Below, piece by piece: positions 15,626 to 24,495 of a stretch of DNA of 64,000 nt. Position numbers and translations under genes: made by a program. A model generated the notes under the pieces. It was not told the DNA's origin and did not search any database. It saw only the letters and a program-made list of their open reading frames with translations. Every line of letters begins with the position of its first letter. The stretch's first letter is position 1. The stretch comes from an uncultured Treponema sp. (GTDB taxonomy: Bacteria; Spirochaetota; Spirochaetia; Treponematales; Treponemataceae), in assembly GCF_945873775.1 (NCBI RefSeq), contig NZ_CAMCEC010000004.1, positions 1 through 64,000 of the forward strand, given 5' to 3'.

Positions 15626-17692
15626 ATGAAAAAGGAAAATAAATTTATTTCATGGATAAAAAATCCTTCCGCGGACATCTGGCTTTTTATAGTTGCCGTT
15701 GTTCTTTTAAATCTTGTTGCTTCCCGCGCTTTTTTTAGAATCGACTTGACTGAATCCAAATCATATTCGCTTTCATCTTCGAGCAAGGAAATTGTAAAAA
15801 ATCTTGAAGAGCCGCTGAACGTAAAAATTTTCTTTTCTGCAAATCTTCCGTCGCCTTATTCGAATGTTGAGCAGTACGTAAAAGATATTTTAGCTGAATA
15901 CGGAAATTCCGCGAACAAAAATTTCAGCTGCGAATTTTTTGACATGGAAGATTACGACAACCAGAGAATTGCAAGATGCTACGGACTGAATCAAATTCAA
16001 ATCCGCGAGCTAAAGAATAATGAAGTCGGCTTGAAAAATGCGTTCATGGGAATTGTTCTTTCTTATGCGGACCAGATAGAAAAAATTGACGGCATTTCTT
16101 CAAGCGATGGATTGGAATATAAAATTACTTCCGCCATTGGAAAAATTATTTCCAGCACAAATATTCTTGCGGGACTTTCTGACAATGTAAAGCTTTCGCT
16201 TTACAAATCTGAATCGCTTGAGCAGTTTAATATTGCTGACTTTGAAAAAATTGACGATGAAGTTGGCAAGGCTTTTTCTGCGGCGAACAAAAAATTTAAA
16301 GGCCGGCTTGATTTTAAATCTGAAAATCCTGACTCTGAAACTTCTCTTGCGCTCGGAAAAAAATATGGAATCCAGTCAGTGTCTTGGAAAAATTCGGATG
16401 GCGAAATTGAATACGGAACAATCGGGCTTGTTGTTGAGTACGGCCAAAAAGTTCAAGTTGTTCCGCTTAGACTTACGAATGCAATTTTTCAGTATGTTGT
16501 TTCTGGGCTTGACGACTTGGAAGAAAATATTGAAGAGTGCGTGAAAACTGTTGTTTCAAAAACTGATGTGATTGCTTATGTTACGGGGCACGGCGAGCAT
16601 TCCCTTGAGGACAAAAACGATTCAATGTATTTGAAAACCCTTCTTGCTGACACTTATGATTTGCAGGAAGTAAATCTTCTGGAAAATGAAATTCCGATTT
16701 CTGCGCAGTCGCTTATTGTAAACGGTCCGAAAGAAAAATTTTCAGATGTGGAGCTTTATAAAATTGATCAGTTTGTTTTGCGCGGCGGAAACGCAATTTT
16801 CTTTGTTGATTCAATTGACGAGATTATGCCTTATGGCGAAATGGCTTATTACAGCCAGCCTGAATATGTTCCTGTTGAAAACGGACTTGAAAAACTTTTT
16901 GACAGCTACGGAATAAAAGTCGGCAGTGAATATGTTATGGACGAAAAATGTTTTTCCCAGCTAACCCAGCAGTATGGAAAACTTGACTTTTACTATACGC
17001 CTCTGATTCAGAAAAATTGCCTTGACCAGAAAAATCTTATATCAAAAAATCTTGGCAATATTTTCTTTCCGCAGACTTTTGAAATTGATATTTCTGGCGC
17101 AAAAGAAAACAAAGATGCAAAAGTTTCTGTCATTGCAAAAACTTCTGAAAAATCCTGGACTGTTCCTGTCGCAGAAAATTTTGTTTTAAGTCCTATGTCA
17201 ATTTTCCCTCCGAAAGAAGAAGATAAGTTCAGTTCTAAAAATGTTGCAGTTTTACTTGAAGGAAAATTTAAAAGCGCGTTTGAAAAATCTCCTCTTGAAA
17301 GTGATTCTGAAAATGTCTTGGCTGCAAAAAATCATTTGGACTCAAGCATTCAAAGTTCCAAAATATTTATTGCTTCTACATCTTGCATTGCAACCGCAAA
17401 GTTTGGTCTGCTTCAGGAAGATTCACAAACTCCAAATTCATATTTTGTCCGCAATGCAGTTGACTACATGAACGGCAAAGAAGATTTTTGCTCAATGCGC
17501 ACAAAGAACCTTTCGCTTAACACGCTCAAAATGTCTTCTGGAAAATTTGCGCTTGCAGTGAAATATTTTAATCAGGTTGGGCTTGCAGTTCTTGTAGCCT
17601 TGGGCGGACTTTGCGTGTTTGTTCTGCGCCGCCAGCACCGTGAAAAAATTCGAATGGCTTACGACCCGGAAGATCCACGGCAAAAACAATAA
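15626..17692 (+). CDS. GldG-like ABC auxiliary membrane protein
   Basis: A 688-aa protein with one N-terminal helix (about residues 14-36), a large extracytoplasmic region and a C-terminal helix (VGLAVLVALGGLCVFVL) before a short basic tail. The segment LTESKSYSLSSSSKEIVKNL followed by VKIFFSANLPSPY and the later VTGHGEHSLED are typical of the ABC auxiliary (GldG) family, whose ectodomain resembles an inactive amidotransferase/thioredoxin-like fold. It is encoded between the permease and a DUF4340 protein, the usual order. It probably forms part of a membrane complex with both; what is moved is unknown. Confidence 0.82.
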   Translation: MKKENKFISWIKNPSADIWLFIVAVVLLNLVASRAFFRIDLTESKSYSLSSSSKEIVKNLEEPLNVKIFFSANLPSPYSNVEQYVKDILAEYGNSANKNFSCEFFDMEDYDNQRIARCYGLNQIQIRELKNNEVGLKNAFMGIVLSYADQIEKIDGISSSDGLEYKITSAIGKIISSTNILAGLSDNVKLSLYKSESLEQFNIADFEKIDDEVGKAFSAANKKFKGRLDFKSENPDSETSLALGKKYGIQSVSWKNSDGEIEYGTIGLVVEYGQKVQVVPLRLTNAIFQYVVSGLDDLEENIEECVKTVVSKTDVIAYVTGHGEHSLEDKNDSMYLKTLLADTYDLQEVNLLENEIPISAQSLIVNGPKEKFSDVELYKIDQFVLRGGNAIFFVDSIDEIMPYGEMAYYSQPEYVPVENGLEKLFDSYGIKVGSEYVMDEKCFSQLTQQYGKLDFYYTPLIQKNCLDQKNLISKNLGNIFFPQTFEIDISGAKENKDAKVSVIAKTSEKSWTVPVAENFVLSPMSIFPPKEEDKFSSKNVAVLLEGKFKSAFEKSPLESDSENVLAAKNHLDSSIQSSKIFIASTSCIATAKFGLLQEDSQTPNSYFVRNAVDYMNGKEDFCSMRTKNLSLNTLKMSSGKFALAVKYFNQVGLAVLVALGGLCVFVLRRQHREKIRMAYDPEDPRQKQ

Positions 17693-17709
17693 TTTAAATG
17701 GAGCTAGGA

Positions 17710-18252
17710 ATGAAAAATATTTACACAAGAAAAATAGTTCTTCTTTCATCGATTGCAGTTCTGCTCGTGATTTACATTCTGCAGATTTCTTTTTTGGGCA
17801 GATCGAAAGTAAAGACCGTTTACACAAATGAAGAAATTGATTCTGTTGAAATAACAAAAAACGGCGGACACATTCTTTCTCTTAAAAAAGAAAATGAAAA
17901 ATGGCTTGTTGAAAATTTTCCTGCCATGGAAAACCGCGCGAACAGAATTGTGAATTCAGTTAACGAAATAAAAATTCTTTCAACAGTGTCTTATGATTTA
18001 AGCGACTTGGAACGCTACGGCTTGACTGATGAGAATGCTGTAAAAGTTGTGGCTTCTTCCGGCGGAAAAATTTTGCGCACTTTGTATGTGGGCAAAGACT
18101 CTGTTGCAGGAAGCCAGTGCTACGTGCGCCTCGATGACGAAAAGAAAATTTATCTTGCGCAAGGTTCATTGAAGTCAACTTTTGAAGTTTCCGTTGACGA
18201 AATAAAAGAAAAGCCCAAGACGGAAAATTCGCAAGAGGCAGAAGCTGAATAA
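17710..18252 (+). CDS. DUF4340-type membrane-anchored protein
   Basis: A 180-aa protein with one N-terminal helix (VLLSSIAVLLVIYILQISF region) and a periplasmic beta-rich domain: DSVEITKNGGHILSLKKENEKWLVE and LERYGLTDENAVKVVASSGG, the pattern of DUF4340 proteins that follow GldG-like genes. The ORF track starts at 17698, but that ATG overlaps the GGAG that serves the ATG at 17710 (spacing 6), so 17710 is preferred. Shorter than many family members, with only one copy of the repeat-like unit. Last gene of the operon; it converges on the pseudouridine synthase gene with a 7-nt gap. Confidence 0.7.
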   Translation: MKNIYTRKIVLLSSIAVLLVIYILQISFLGRSKVKTVYTNEEIDSVEITKNGGHILSLKKENEKWLVENFPAMENRANRIVNSVNEIKILSTVSYDLSDLERYGLTDENAVKVVASSGGKILRTLYVGKDSVAGSQCYVRLDDEKKIYLAQGSLKSTFEVSVDEIKEKPKTENSQEAEAE

Positions 18253-18259
18253 AATCTTA

Positions 18260-19027
18260 TCACTTGAACAGCAGGGAAAGTTCTTCACTTGAAAGTTCTC
18301 TGCTGTCTCCCGGCGCAAGCTTTTCATCCAGCGCAAGGCTTCCGATTGAAATTCTTTTTAAGAAGATAACTTTGTTTCCTTGTGCGCTGAACATCCGCTT
18401 TACTTGATGAAATTTTCCTTCTGTTATTGTGAGGCGGCAGGAGTTTGCGCTGTTCCATTCCAAAATTGCCGGCCTTGAAATAAATTCCCTTTCATTTTTT
18501 TCAGGCGGAATAAAAAATCCTTCGCTGAATTTTTTTTCAAGGAATTTTCTTTGCTCTTCTGGTTCACTTTTTTCAAGCTCAACGTAGTAAGTTTTTTTTA
18601 CATGGAAAAGCGGATTTGCAAGGCTGTGCGAAAAGTCCCCGTTCGTTGTAAAAATCAAAAGACCTTCCGTGTCTGTGTCCAGCCGTCCAACCGTGTGAAT
18701 TTTTTGCAGCGAATTTTCTTTTGCATAGTAAAAATATTTTTGCGGAATAAAACTGTAGACCGTTTTGTAAAGCCCGTCGTCTTTTGTGGAGCAGATAGTT
18801 TTCGCCTTTTTGTTCATCATAAGATAGATGTCCGGCGCAAGATTTTTTCTGATTCCGTCTATGGAAATTTCATCCGCCGCCAAGTTCAGTCTGAATCCGC
18901 TTTCAAGAACTCTTGTGCCGTTTACGCATACATTGTGCTTCTGCAAAAGCCTGCGCACTCTTCTGTGCGTGCTGATTCCACGCCGGATAAAAACCGTGTC
19001 CAGCCGTTCCTTAAAAAGTCCGTCCAT
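18260..19027 (-). CDS. RsuA/RluB-family rRNA pseudouridine synthase
   Basis: A 256-aa enzyme that isomerises a uridine in ribosomal RNA. The S4 RNA-binding domain is first (ERLDTVFIRRGISTHRRVRRLLQ), then the catalytic domain with VGRLDTDTEGLLIFTTNGD, where the Asp of GRLD is the nucleophile. Which site is modified (16S by RsuA or 23S by RluB/E/F) cannot be told. The ORF track extends 61 codons upstream into a repeat array; ATG at 19027 is chosen because it begins the S4 domain and lies 7 nt after a TATACT box with TTGATT 17 nt further up. There is no ribosome site, implying a leaderless mRNA. Confidence 0.88.
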   Translation of the reverse strand: MDGLFKERLDTVFIRRGISTHRRVRRLLQKHNVCVNGTRVLESGFRLNLAADEISIDGIRKNLAPDIYLMMNKKAKTICSTKDDGLYKTVYSFIPQKYFYYAKENSLQKIHTVGRLDTDTEGLLIFTTNGDFSHSLANPLFHVKKTYYVELEKSEPEEQRKFLEKKFSEGFFIPPEKNEREFISRPAILEWNSANSCRLTITEGKFHQVKRMFSAQGNKVIFLKRISIGSLALDEKLAPGDSRELSSEELSLLFK

Positions 19028-19034
19028 TTGCAAA

Positions 19035-19063
19035 AGTATATATGTGCGCTCCCAAAAAATCAA
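19035..19063 (-). promoter_or_regulatory. Promoter of the pseudouridine synthase gene, leaderless spacing
   Basis: On the minus strand: TTGATT, 17-nt spacer, TATACT, then 7 nt (TTTGCAA) to ATG. The start point should coincide with the start codon. This is the best-formed of the leaderless-type promoters in the window. Confidence 0.65.
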
Positions 19064-19098
19064 TTTTGTTTTTTTATGAAAAAAATGTTTTCCGTTTA

Positions 19099-19385
19099 TG
19101 AAATTTCTGCATTGTATGGCAAAACACATTTTCTGCGAATGAAATAATTTCACGCTTCGCCCAGTGTGTTTTCTGTCCGTGCGGAAAATTTCACGAGCCG
19201 CCCAACGCATTTTTTACTTGTGAAATTTCTGCATTGTACGGCAAAAGGCATTTTCTGCAAATGAAATTATTTCATGGCTTGCCCAGCACGTTTTTTTAGA
19301 ATGAAATTATTTCACAAGTTGGAAAAATCCGTTTTTTGGAAATGCAGGAATTTCATTCACTGCCCAAGCCGTTTTCGTGTTAAGA
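19099..19385. repeat. Degenerate tandem array, about seven units of 40-41 bp
   Basis: Units begin near 19099, 19140, 19183, 19221, 19262, 19302 and 19343. The shared pattern is TGAAAT-(TA)-TTTCA, a small palindrome, then a TTGCCCA-like block and a GTTTTT run. Units 1 and 4 (TTTCTGCATTGTAYGGC) are closest to each other, as are 2 and 5, so a two-to-three-unit block seems to have been duplicated. It fills the gap between the divergent pseudouridine synthase and polA genes and has no coding potential I trust. Confidence 0.7.
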
Positions 19386-19458
19386 AATGTATATTTTTAC
19401 AATCTGTGTGGCAATTTAAAGCTGCGCCGCCTCTCTTTTTTTTAGTTTCAAGCTGTGG

Positions 19459-19470
19459 TAAAATCATTTC
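19459..19470 (+). promoter_or_regulatory. Extended -10 box directly before polA, leaderless spacing
   Basis: TGG-TAAAAT: an extended -10 with TAAAAT at 19459-19464, then CATTTC and the ATG at 19471. The -35 position holds only T residues. No Shine-Dalgarno sequence is present. Confidence 0.5.
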
Positions 19471-22260
19471 ATGGCAGAAGAAAAAACTGAAGATAAGACT
19501 GTATATATTCTTGATTCCTATGGCTTGATTTACAGGGCGTACTTTGCGCTTTTGAATCATCCTCTTACAAATCCTGGCGGAGACAATATAAGCGCGCTGG
19601 TTATTTTCTTTAAAAATTTGAAGGCGCTTATTTCAAAATACAATCCGTGCTATCTTGCTGCGGCGTTTGATTCGCGTGTCAAGACATTCCGGCATGAGCT
19701 TTATGCGGAGTACAAGGCCAACCGTGCCAAGACTCCAGAAGATTTGCACGCTCAGGTTCCTTGGATAGAAGAAATTCTTGAGGCGTTGGAAATTCCTGTT
19801 TTGCGCTACGATGGATTTGAAGCTGATGATATTATTGCGACTGTTGCCCAAAAATGCGCGCAGGAAAACCGGCCGTGTAGAATTCTTAGTGGAGACAAGG
19901 ATTTGCTTCAGCTTGTTACGGACTCTTGCTTGGAAATGCAGCCGGACAGAGCCAATGGCGGCTGGGAAGTTATTGGCGCGCAGGAGGTTCTTGAAAAGTG
20001 GGGAATTCCGCCTGAAAAAATTCTTGACTACCTTTCGCTTGTGGGTGATGCTTCTGACAATGTTCCGGGCGTGAAGGGTGTGGGCGACAAGACTGCGATA
20101 AAACTTTTGACCCAGTACGGAACTCTCGATGAAATTTATGCTCATGCTTCTGAAATAAAAGGTGCACTTGGAGAAAAAATCAGGAACGACAAGGACAACG
20201 CTTATTTTTCAAAGCAGCTTATAACGTTAAGATACGATGTTCCTGTTGAAATTGATTTTGAATCTTTCTGCACAAAAAATATAAATTTTAAGTCAGGCGC
20301 GGAAGTTCTTGAAAAATACGGAGCTTATGCGATTGCAAAAAGTTTTGCTTCGGAAACAGCGGCGGAAATTCATTCAGAAGAAAAATCAGCTTTACAAGAA
20401 GAGCCCGAAGAAAAAAAAGTTCTGCCTGTAAAGCAAAATGAAGGCGACTACAAGCCTTGCACAAATCTTGACGAGCTGAAAAATTTTGCGCAGAGCGTTT
20501 TGGATTCCGCGGAAAAAGTTGTGGCGTTTGACACAGAAACCGACAGCCTGAATACGCACGAGGCGAATCTTGTTGGCTTTAGTCTGAGTGTTGAAAAAGG
20601 AAAGGGAATTTATGTTCCTGTTGTTTTGAGCGGCGGAATGTTTGCTCCAGAGACGATTTCTAAAAAAGATTGCCTTTCTATTCTTGAAAAGCTTTTTGCG
20701 GAAAAAGAACTTACGCTTGTAATGCACAATGGAAAATTCGACCTTGAAGTTCTTGCCGCAAACGGAATGAGCCCAAAAACTGAATGTAAAATTTTTGATA
20801 CGATGATTGCCGCATGGCTTTTGAATCCTGCCGCTTCTGGAAAATCTCCGTACAGCCTTGAATTTCTTGCGGAAACAAAACTCGGGCTTAAAGGAATTGA
20901 GTTCAAGGACATTGTTCAGAAGAACCAGACTTTTGCGGATGTTCCTTTGGAGAAGGCTTTTAAATACGGCGCGGAAGATTCTGATTTTACATTGCAGCTT
21001 TACTATCTTTTAAAAGATGAAATAAAAAAATCAAATCTTGAAAAGCTTTTTTATGAAATGGAAATGAAAGTTCTTCCGATTCTTGTTTCCATGGAAATTC
21101 AGGGAATCCATCTGGATAAGAAAAAACTGAATGAGTATAAAGATGAGCTTGCAGTTTTGATTTCAGAAAAGGAAAAAGAAATTTACAAAGAGGCCGGCTG
21201 CGAATTTAACATTGCCTCTCCAAAGCAGCTTCAAGAAATTTTATTTGAAAAACGAAATCTTCCTCATGGTAAAAAAACGAAGACTGGCTACAGCACAGAT
21301 ACAGCCGTTCTTGAAGAGCTTGTGTTTTCTACAAATGATCCTCTTCCAAAAATGATTCTTGATTACCGTTCGTACACAAAACTTCAAAGCACTTATGTTG
21401 AAGCATTGCCTTTGCTGGCGGACAAGAACGGCAGAATCCATACTTCGTTTTTGCAGACGGGAACTGCCACAGGTCGTCTTTCAAGCCGCGATCCAAATTT
21501 GCAGAACATTCCGGTGCGCGACGAGTCTGGAAGAAGAATTCGTTCTGCGTTTACAGCTGTGCCTGGAACAGTTCTTATTTCCGCGGATTATTCTCAAATT
21601 GAACTTGTTGTTCTTGCGCATTTGAGTGGCGATAAAAATCTTTGCTCTGCGTTTATAAATGGAATCGATGTCCATAAATCTACAGCCGCATTGATTTACG
21701 GAATTTCCCCAGAGCAAGTAAAGCCTGAGCAACGACGTTTTGCAAAGACTGTAAACTTCGGTGTGATGTACGGAATGAGCGCGTTTCGTCTTGCAAATGA
21801 ACTGAACATAAGCCGGACTGAAGCAAAGAATTTCATTGACCAATATTTTTCAACGTATTCCGATGTTAAAAAATTTCTTGATGAAACAAAACGCATGGCA
21901 AGAGAAAACGGCTATGTTGAAACGATTACCGGGCGCAGACGTTATATCCCGGAAATAAAAAGCTCAAGCAAAATTGTGCTTCAGGGAGCTGAAAGAATTG
22001 CGATAAATACTCCGATTCAGGGAAGCGCGGCTGATATTGTAAAAACTGCGATGATAAAAGTTCAGGCTGCATTGGAAAAATCCGGCACGGGCGCAAAGAT
22101 GCTTTTGCAGGTTCACGATGAATTGATTTTTGAATGCCCGGAAGACAATGCGGGAAATGCAATTTCAATTATTCAGCGCGAAATGGAAAATGCCTTTCAG
22201 CTGAAAATTCCATTGCGTGTGAGTGTTGAGCGCGGAAAAAACTGGGGAGAATTCCACTGA
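19471..22260 (+). CDS. polA: DNA polymerase I
   Basis: A 929-aa enzyme for Okazaki fragment processing and repair. Domains in order: 5' nuclease (YILDSYGLIYRAYFALL, FDSRVKTFRHELYAEYKANR, GDASDNVPGVKGVGDKTA), 3'-5' exonuclease with acidic residues kept (VVAFDTETDSL, MHNGKFDLEVL), then the polymerase with motif A SADYSQIELVVLAHL, motif B RRFAKTVNFGVMYGMSAFR and motif C LLQVHDELIFECPED. All catalytic carboxylates appear present, so proofreading is probably retained, unlike some Pol I enzymes. ATG 19471 has no ribosome site. The stop overlaps the coaE start by one base (TGATG). Confidence 0.97.
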   Translation: MAEEKTEDKTVYILDSYGLIYRAYFALLNHPLTNPGGDNISALVIFFKNLKALISKYNPCYLAAAFDSRVKTFRHELYAEYKANRAKTPEDLHAQVPWIEEILEALEIPVLRYDGFEADDIIATVAQKCAQENRPCRILSGDKDLLQLVTDSCLEMQPDRANGGWEVIGAQEVLEKWGIPPEKILDYLSLVGDASDNVPGVKGVGDKTAIKLLTQYGTLDEIYAHASEIKGALGEKIRNDKDNAYFSKQLITLRYDVPVEIDFESFCTKNINFKSGAEVLEKYGAYAIAKSFASETAAEIHSEEKSALQEEPEEKKVLPVKQNEGDYKPCTNLDELKNFAQSVLDSAEKVVAFDTETDSLNTHEANLVGFSLSVEKGKGIYVPVVLSGGMFAPETISKKDCLSILEKLFAEKELTLVMHNGKFDLEVLAANGMSPKTECKIFDTMIAAWLLNPAASGKSPYSLEFLAETKLGLKGIEFKDIVQKNQTFADVPLEKAFKYGAEDSDFTLQLYYLLKDEIKKSNLEKLFYEMEMKVLPILVSMEIQGIHLDKKKLNEYKDELAVLISEKEKEIYKEAGCEFNIASPKQLQEILFEKRNLPHGKKTKTGYSTDTAVLEELVFSTNDPLPKMILDYRSYTKLQSTYVEALPLLADKNGRIHTSFLQTGTATGRLSSRDPNLQNIPVRDESGRRIRSAFTAVPGTVLISADYSQIELVVLAHLSGDKNLCSAFINGIDVHKSTAALIYGISPEQVKPEQRRFAKTVNFGVMYGMSAFRLANELNISRTEAKNFIDQYFSTYSDVKKFLDETKRMARENGYVETITGRRRYIPEIKSSSKIVLQGAERIAINTPIQGSAADIVKTAMIKVQAALEKSGTGAKMLLQVHDELIFECPEDNAGNAISIIQREMENAFQLKIPLRVSVERGKNWGEFH

Positions 22261-22856
22261 TGGTTTTGTGTGTTACAGGACCGATGGCGGCAGGAAAAAA
22301 TGCGGCAAGTTCAATTCTTGAAAGCATGGGATTTGCTTCGATTGATGCGGACTTGATTGGCCATGACGCAGTTGAAATTTGCAAGGGAAAAATTCTTGAG
22401 GAATTTTCTTCTTTGGCGCAGAAAAATAAAATTCAGCTTTTAAATCCAGATGGAAAAATCAACAGAAAAAATCTTGGGCAGCTTATATTTAAAGATAAAA
22501 TGCTTGTGAAAAAACAGGAGAACATTGTATTTCCGTATATAAATTCAGTTTTGGAAAAATTCATAGATGCCAATTCTGAAAAAAATATTGCGGTCAATGC
22601 GACTGTTTTGTACAAAGTGAATGCAATGAAAAAAATTGATAAAATTCTTTTTATTGACAGTCCGGCTCTTGTTAGATTTTTGCGCGCTAAAAAAAGAGAC
22701 AGAATGAAATCGCTTCAGATTATTGAAAGATTTTTTTCTCAAAGATTTTTGTTCAGCCAATATAAAAAAACTGGAATTGAAATTTTCAGAATCATAAACT
22801 GCGGAAATCTTTCTTCGCTTCAAAAAAAAATTGAGCGCGTAGTTTTTAAGAATTAA
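22260..22856 (+). CDS. coaE: Dephospho-CoA kinase with atypical P-loop
   Basis: A 198-aa P-loop kinase placed at the last step of coenzyme A synthesis, phosphorylating dephospho-CoA. Family features: N-terminal P-loop, SIDADLIGHDAVE (the DAD-x-I/L acceptor-site motif), FPYINSVLEKFI and the lid region RFLRAKKRDRMKSLQIIERFFSQR. The P-loop reads GPMAAGKN: the Ser/Thr that normally follows the Lys and helps bind Mg2+ is Asn, and the usual GGIGSGKS is lost. It overlaps polA by one base, so it is translationally coupled. The call rests on layout; a divergent or weak enzyme is possible. Confidence 0.75.
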   Translation: MVLCVTGPMAAGKNAASSILESMGFASIDADLIGHDAVEICKGKILEEFSSLAQKNKIQLLNPDGKINRKNLGQLIFKDKMLVKKQENIVFPYINSVLEKFIDANSEKNIAVNATVLYKVNAMKKIDKILFIDSPALVRFLRAKKRDRMKSLQIIERFFSQRFLFSQYKKTGIEIFRIINCGNLSSLQKKIERVVFKN

Positions 22857-22902
22857 TAGGCTTTTTAAACTTTAATTTTCCTCTAAATATCTTTTTTTTA
22901 AT

Positions 22903-22935
22903 GCCGATATTCTTTGTATGGAATACCGGCTTTTT
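22903..22935 (+). terminator. Intrinsic terminator after polA-coaE
   Basis: GCCGATATTC pairs with GAATACCGGC (one A-C mismatch) around an 8-nt loop, then TTTTTGTTTT. Confidence 0.75.
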
Positions 22936-22969
22936 GTTTTATTTTTGAAAGCTGGCAGGGGATAAGATT

Positions 22970-23908
22970 ATGGAACAGAAAAGAACTATTTGGATTGTAC
23001 TTGCGGCTGGAATTTTTTTGTCAGTTGTGCTTGGTGCCGCTGTAATTCTTTATGCGTCTGAAGCTAAAAAAAATACAACTGCTCTCTATCAGCGTTCTGC
23101 TGGCTCGGTTTGGATGTCTCCAGAAACTGCACAGCAAAAACACGCGGAATCATTTTCAAATGGAATTGATTTTCCGAGCGAGCCTCCTGTTGAAGAAAAA
23201 AACATAAATCCTGCGGAAGTAAATAATTCTTCTGTAACTTCAAATATTGAATCTCCTGCGGAAGGAAAAACTTCTATTGAAAATACTGACTCAAGAATTG
23301 CGCAGACAGACAACGTTACTGTTATTTCTACAGGAAACACAAGCGTTTATAATGTTGGAGACACATCGACTACAACAATTGATTTGAACGCATTGAAAAA
23401 CACAGCTTCCGCATCTAGCAATGTTACAGCTCAGAACAAGGCTGCTGAAACTGCAATCAGAGAAACAAATGCCGTTCACCGCAATGTTGAAAAAGATTCT
23501 CCTGTAGTTGAAAAGAAAATTTCTTCACCAAAGGCTTCTGCGTCTAGCAATAAAAATTCAATTTCTTCAAAAAGCTCTGCGCAAGTTTCTTCAGCTCCAA
23601 AAAAATCAACACAGTCTTCTGCTTCAAAAACTGCGCCGGCAAAAAAAGTTTCCGACAGATTCTGGGTTCAGGCTGGCTCTTACACAACGACAAAAAATGC
23701 TGACGAAGCCAGAGGAATTCTTGAGTCGAATAAAATTCCATGCGAAGTCTTTACATTTACAGATGCAAAAGGCGTGCTTCATTACCGCGTAAGAGTCGGA
23801 CCTTATACAACAAAAAGTGAAGCAGAATATTGGAAGCAAAGAATCGATACAATTTCTTTGTTTGCAAAAAATGGAACTTACGTTACAAATACTAGCGCGG
23901 CAAAATAA
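22970..23908 (+). CDS. Membrane-anchored SPOR-domain protein
   Basis: A 312-aa protein: one N-terminal helix (IVLAAGIFLSVVLGAAVILYA), about 190 residues of low-complexity Ser/Ala/Lys/Asn-rich linker, and a C-terminal SPOR domain of about 75 residues (FWVQAGSYTTTKNADEARGILES through YRVRVGPYTTKSEAEYWKQRI). SPOR domains bind peptidoglycan stripped of stem peptides at division sites, so this is likely a septal or cell-wall protein with its domain in the periplasm. It is preceded by a terminator and weak ribosome site and followed 5 nt later by ybaK. Confidence 0.85.
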   Translation: MEQKRTIWIVLAAGIFLSVVLGAAVILYASEAKKNTTALYQRSAGSVWMSPETAQQKHAESFSNGIDFPSEPPVEEKNINPAEVNNSSVTSNIESPAEGKTSIENTDSRIAQTDNVTVISTGNTSVYNVGDTSTTTIDLNALKNTASASSNVTAQNKAAETAIRETNAVHRNVEKDSPVVEKKISSPKASASSNKNSISSKSSAQVSSAPKKSTQSSASKTAPAKKVSDRFWVQAGSYTTTKNADEARGILESNKIPCEVFTFTDAKGVLHYRVRVGPYTTKSEAEYWKQRIDTISLFAKNGTYVTNTSAAK

Positions 23909-23913
23909 CTAAA

Positions 23914-24396
23914 ATGAAAAAAACAAATGCAATGCGCATTTTAGACAGTTTGGAAATTCCTTATGAAACAAAAGAGTACGACGATGACGGAGAGCATTTG
24001 CTTCATAAGGGAGCTGCCTTGGAGCTTTCTGAAAAACTTGGAATAAATCCTGAATGCGTTTTTAAAACGATAGTCATGCGCACGGATTCAAAAGAGACTG
24101 TTGTTTTTTGCCAGAGCGCGGTTTATGAAATCAACTTGAAAAAGGCCAGAGCTGCTTGTGGCGCAAAAGAAGTTCATCCTGCTAAGCCTGAGGAACTTTT
24201 GTCGCTTACAGGATATATCCGAGGCGGCTGTTCTCCAATTGGAATGAAACGGAAATACAGAACTTTTATTGATGAAACAGTTTCGCTTTATGAAAAGGTT
24301 TATGTCAGCGCAGGAATCCGCGGACTTCAGCTTGTGATTTCTCCTTCTGATTTGATAAAAGCCAGCGATGCTCAGCCTGTTGATTTAATTCTTTAA
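23914..24396 (+). CDS. ybaK: YbaK/EbsC-type aminoacyl-tRNA deacylase
   Basis: A 160-aa trans-editing protein that hydrolyses mischarged tRNA, typically Cys-tRNA(Pro). Features: LEIPYETKEYDDD at the start, INPECVFKTIVMRTD containing the conserved Lys, GAKEVHPAKPEELLSLTGYIRGGCSPIGMKR, and IDETVSLYEKVYVSAGIRGLQLVISPSDL, all standard for the YbaK fold. Substrate specificity within the ProX/YbaK group cannot be read by eye. It is 5 nt downstream of the SPOR gene and probably co-transcribed with it. Confidence 0.88.
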   Translation: MKKTNAMRILDSLEIPYETKEYDDDGEHLLHKGAALELSEKLGINPECVFKTIVMRTDSKETVVFCQSAVYEINLKKARAACGAKEVHPAKPEELLSLTGYIRGGCSPIGMKRKYRTFIDETVSLYEKVYVSAGIRGLQLVISPSDLIKASDAQPVDLIL

Positions 24397-24459
24397 CTTG
24401 AATTTTTGCCGGATATATTTTCAGCGGATTTCAAAATAGGAATTCGTTGTTTGAAATTA

Positions 24460-24488
24460 TCGACTTTTTGCGATTTCTATAGTAAAAT
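24460..24488 (+). promoter_or_regulatory. Promoter of the rnf operon, leaderless spacing
   Basis: TCGACT (24460-24465), 17-nt spacer, TAAAAT (24483-24488), then TATTTCC and the ATG of rnfC at 24496. No ribosome-binding site is visible before that ATG. Confidence 0.5.
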
Positions 24489-24495
24489 TATTTCC

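Noticed and set aside
18551-19147. 198-aa plus-strand ORF
   Set aside because: Antisense to the pseudouridine synthase and extends into the 40-bp repeat array; no recognisable domain.
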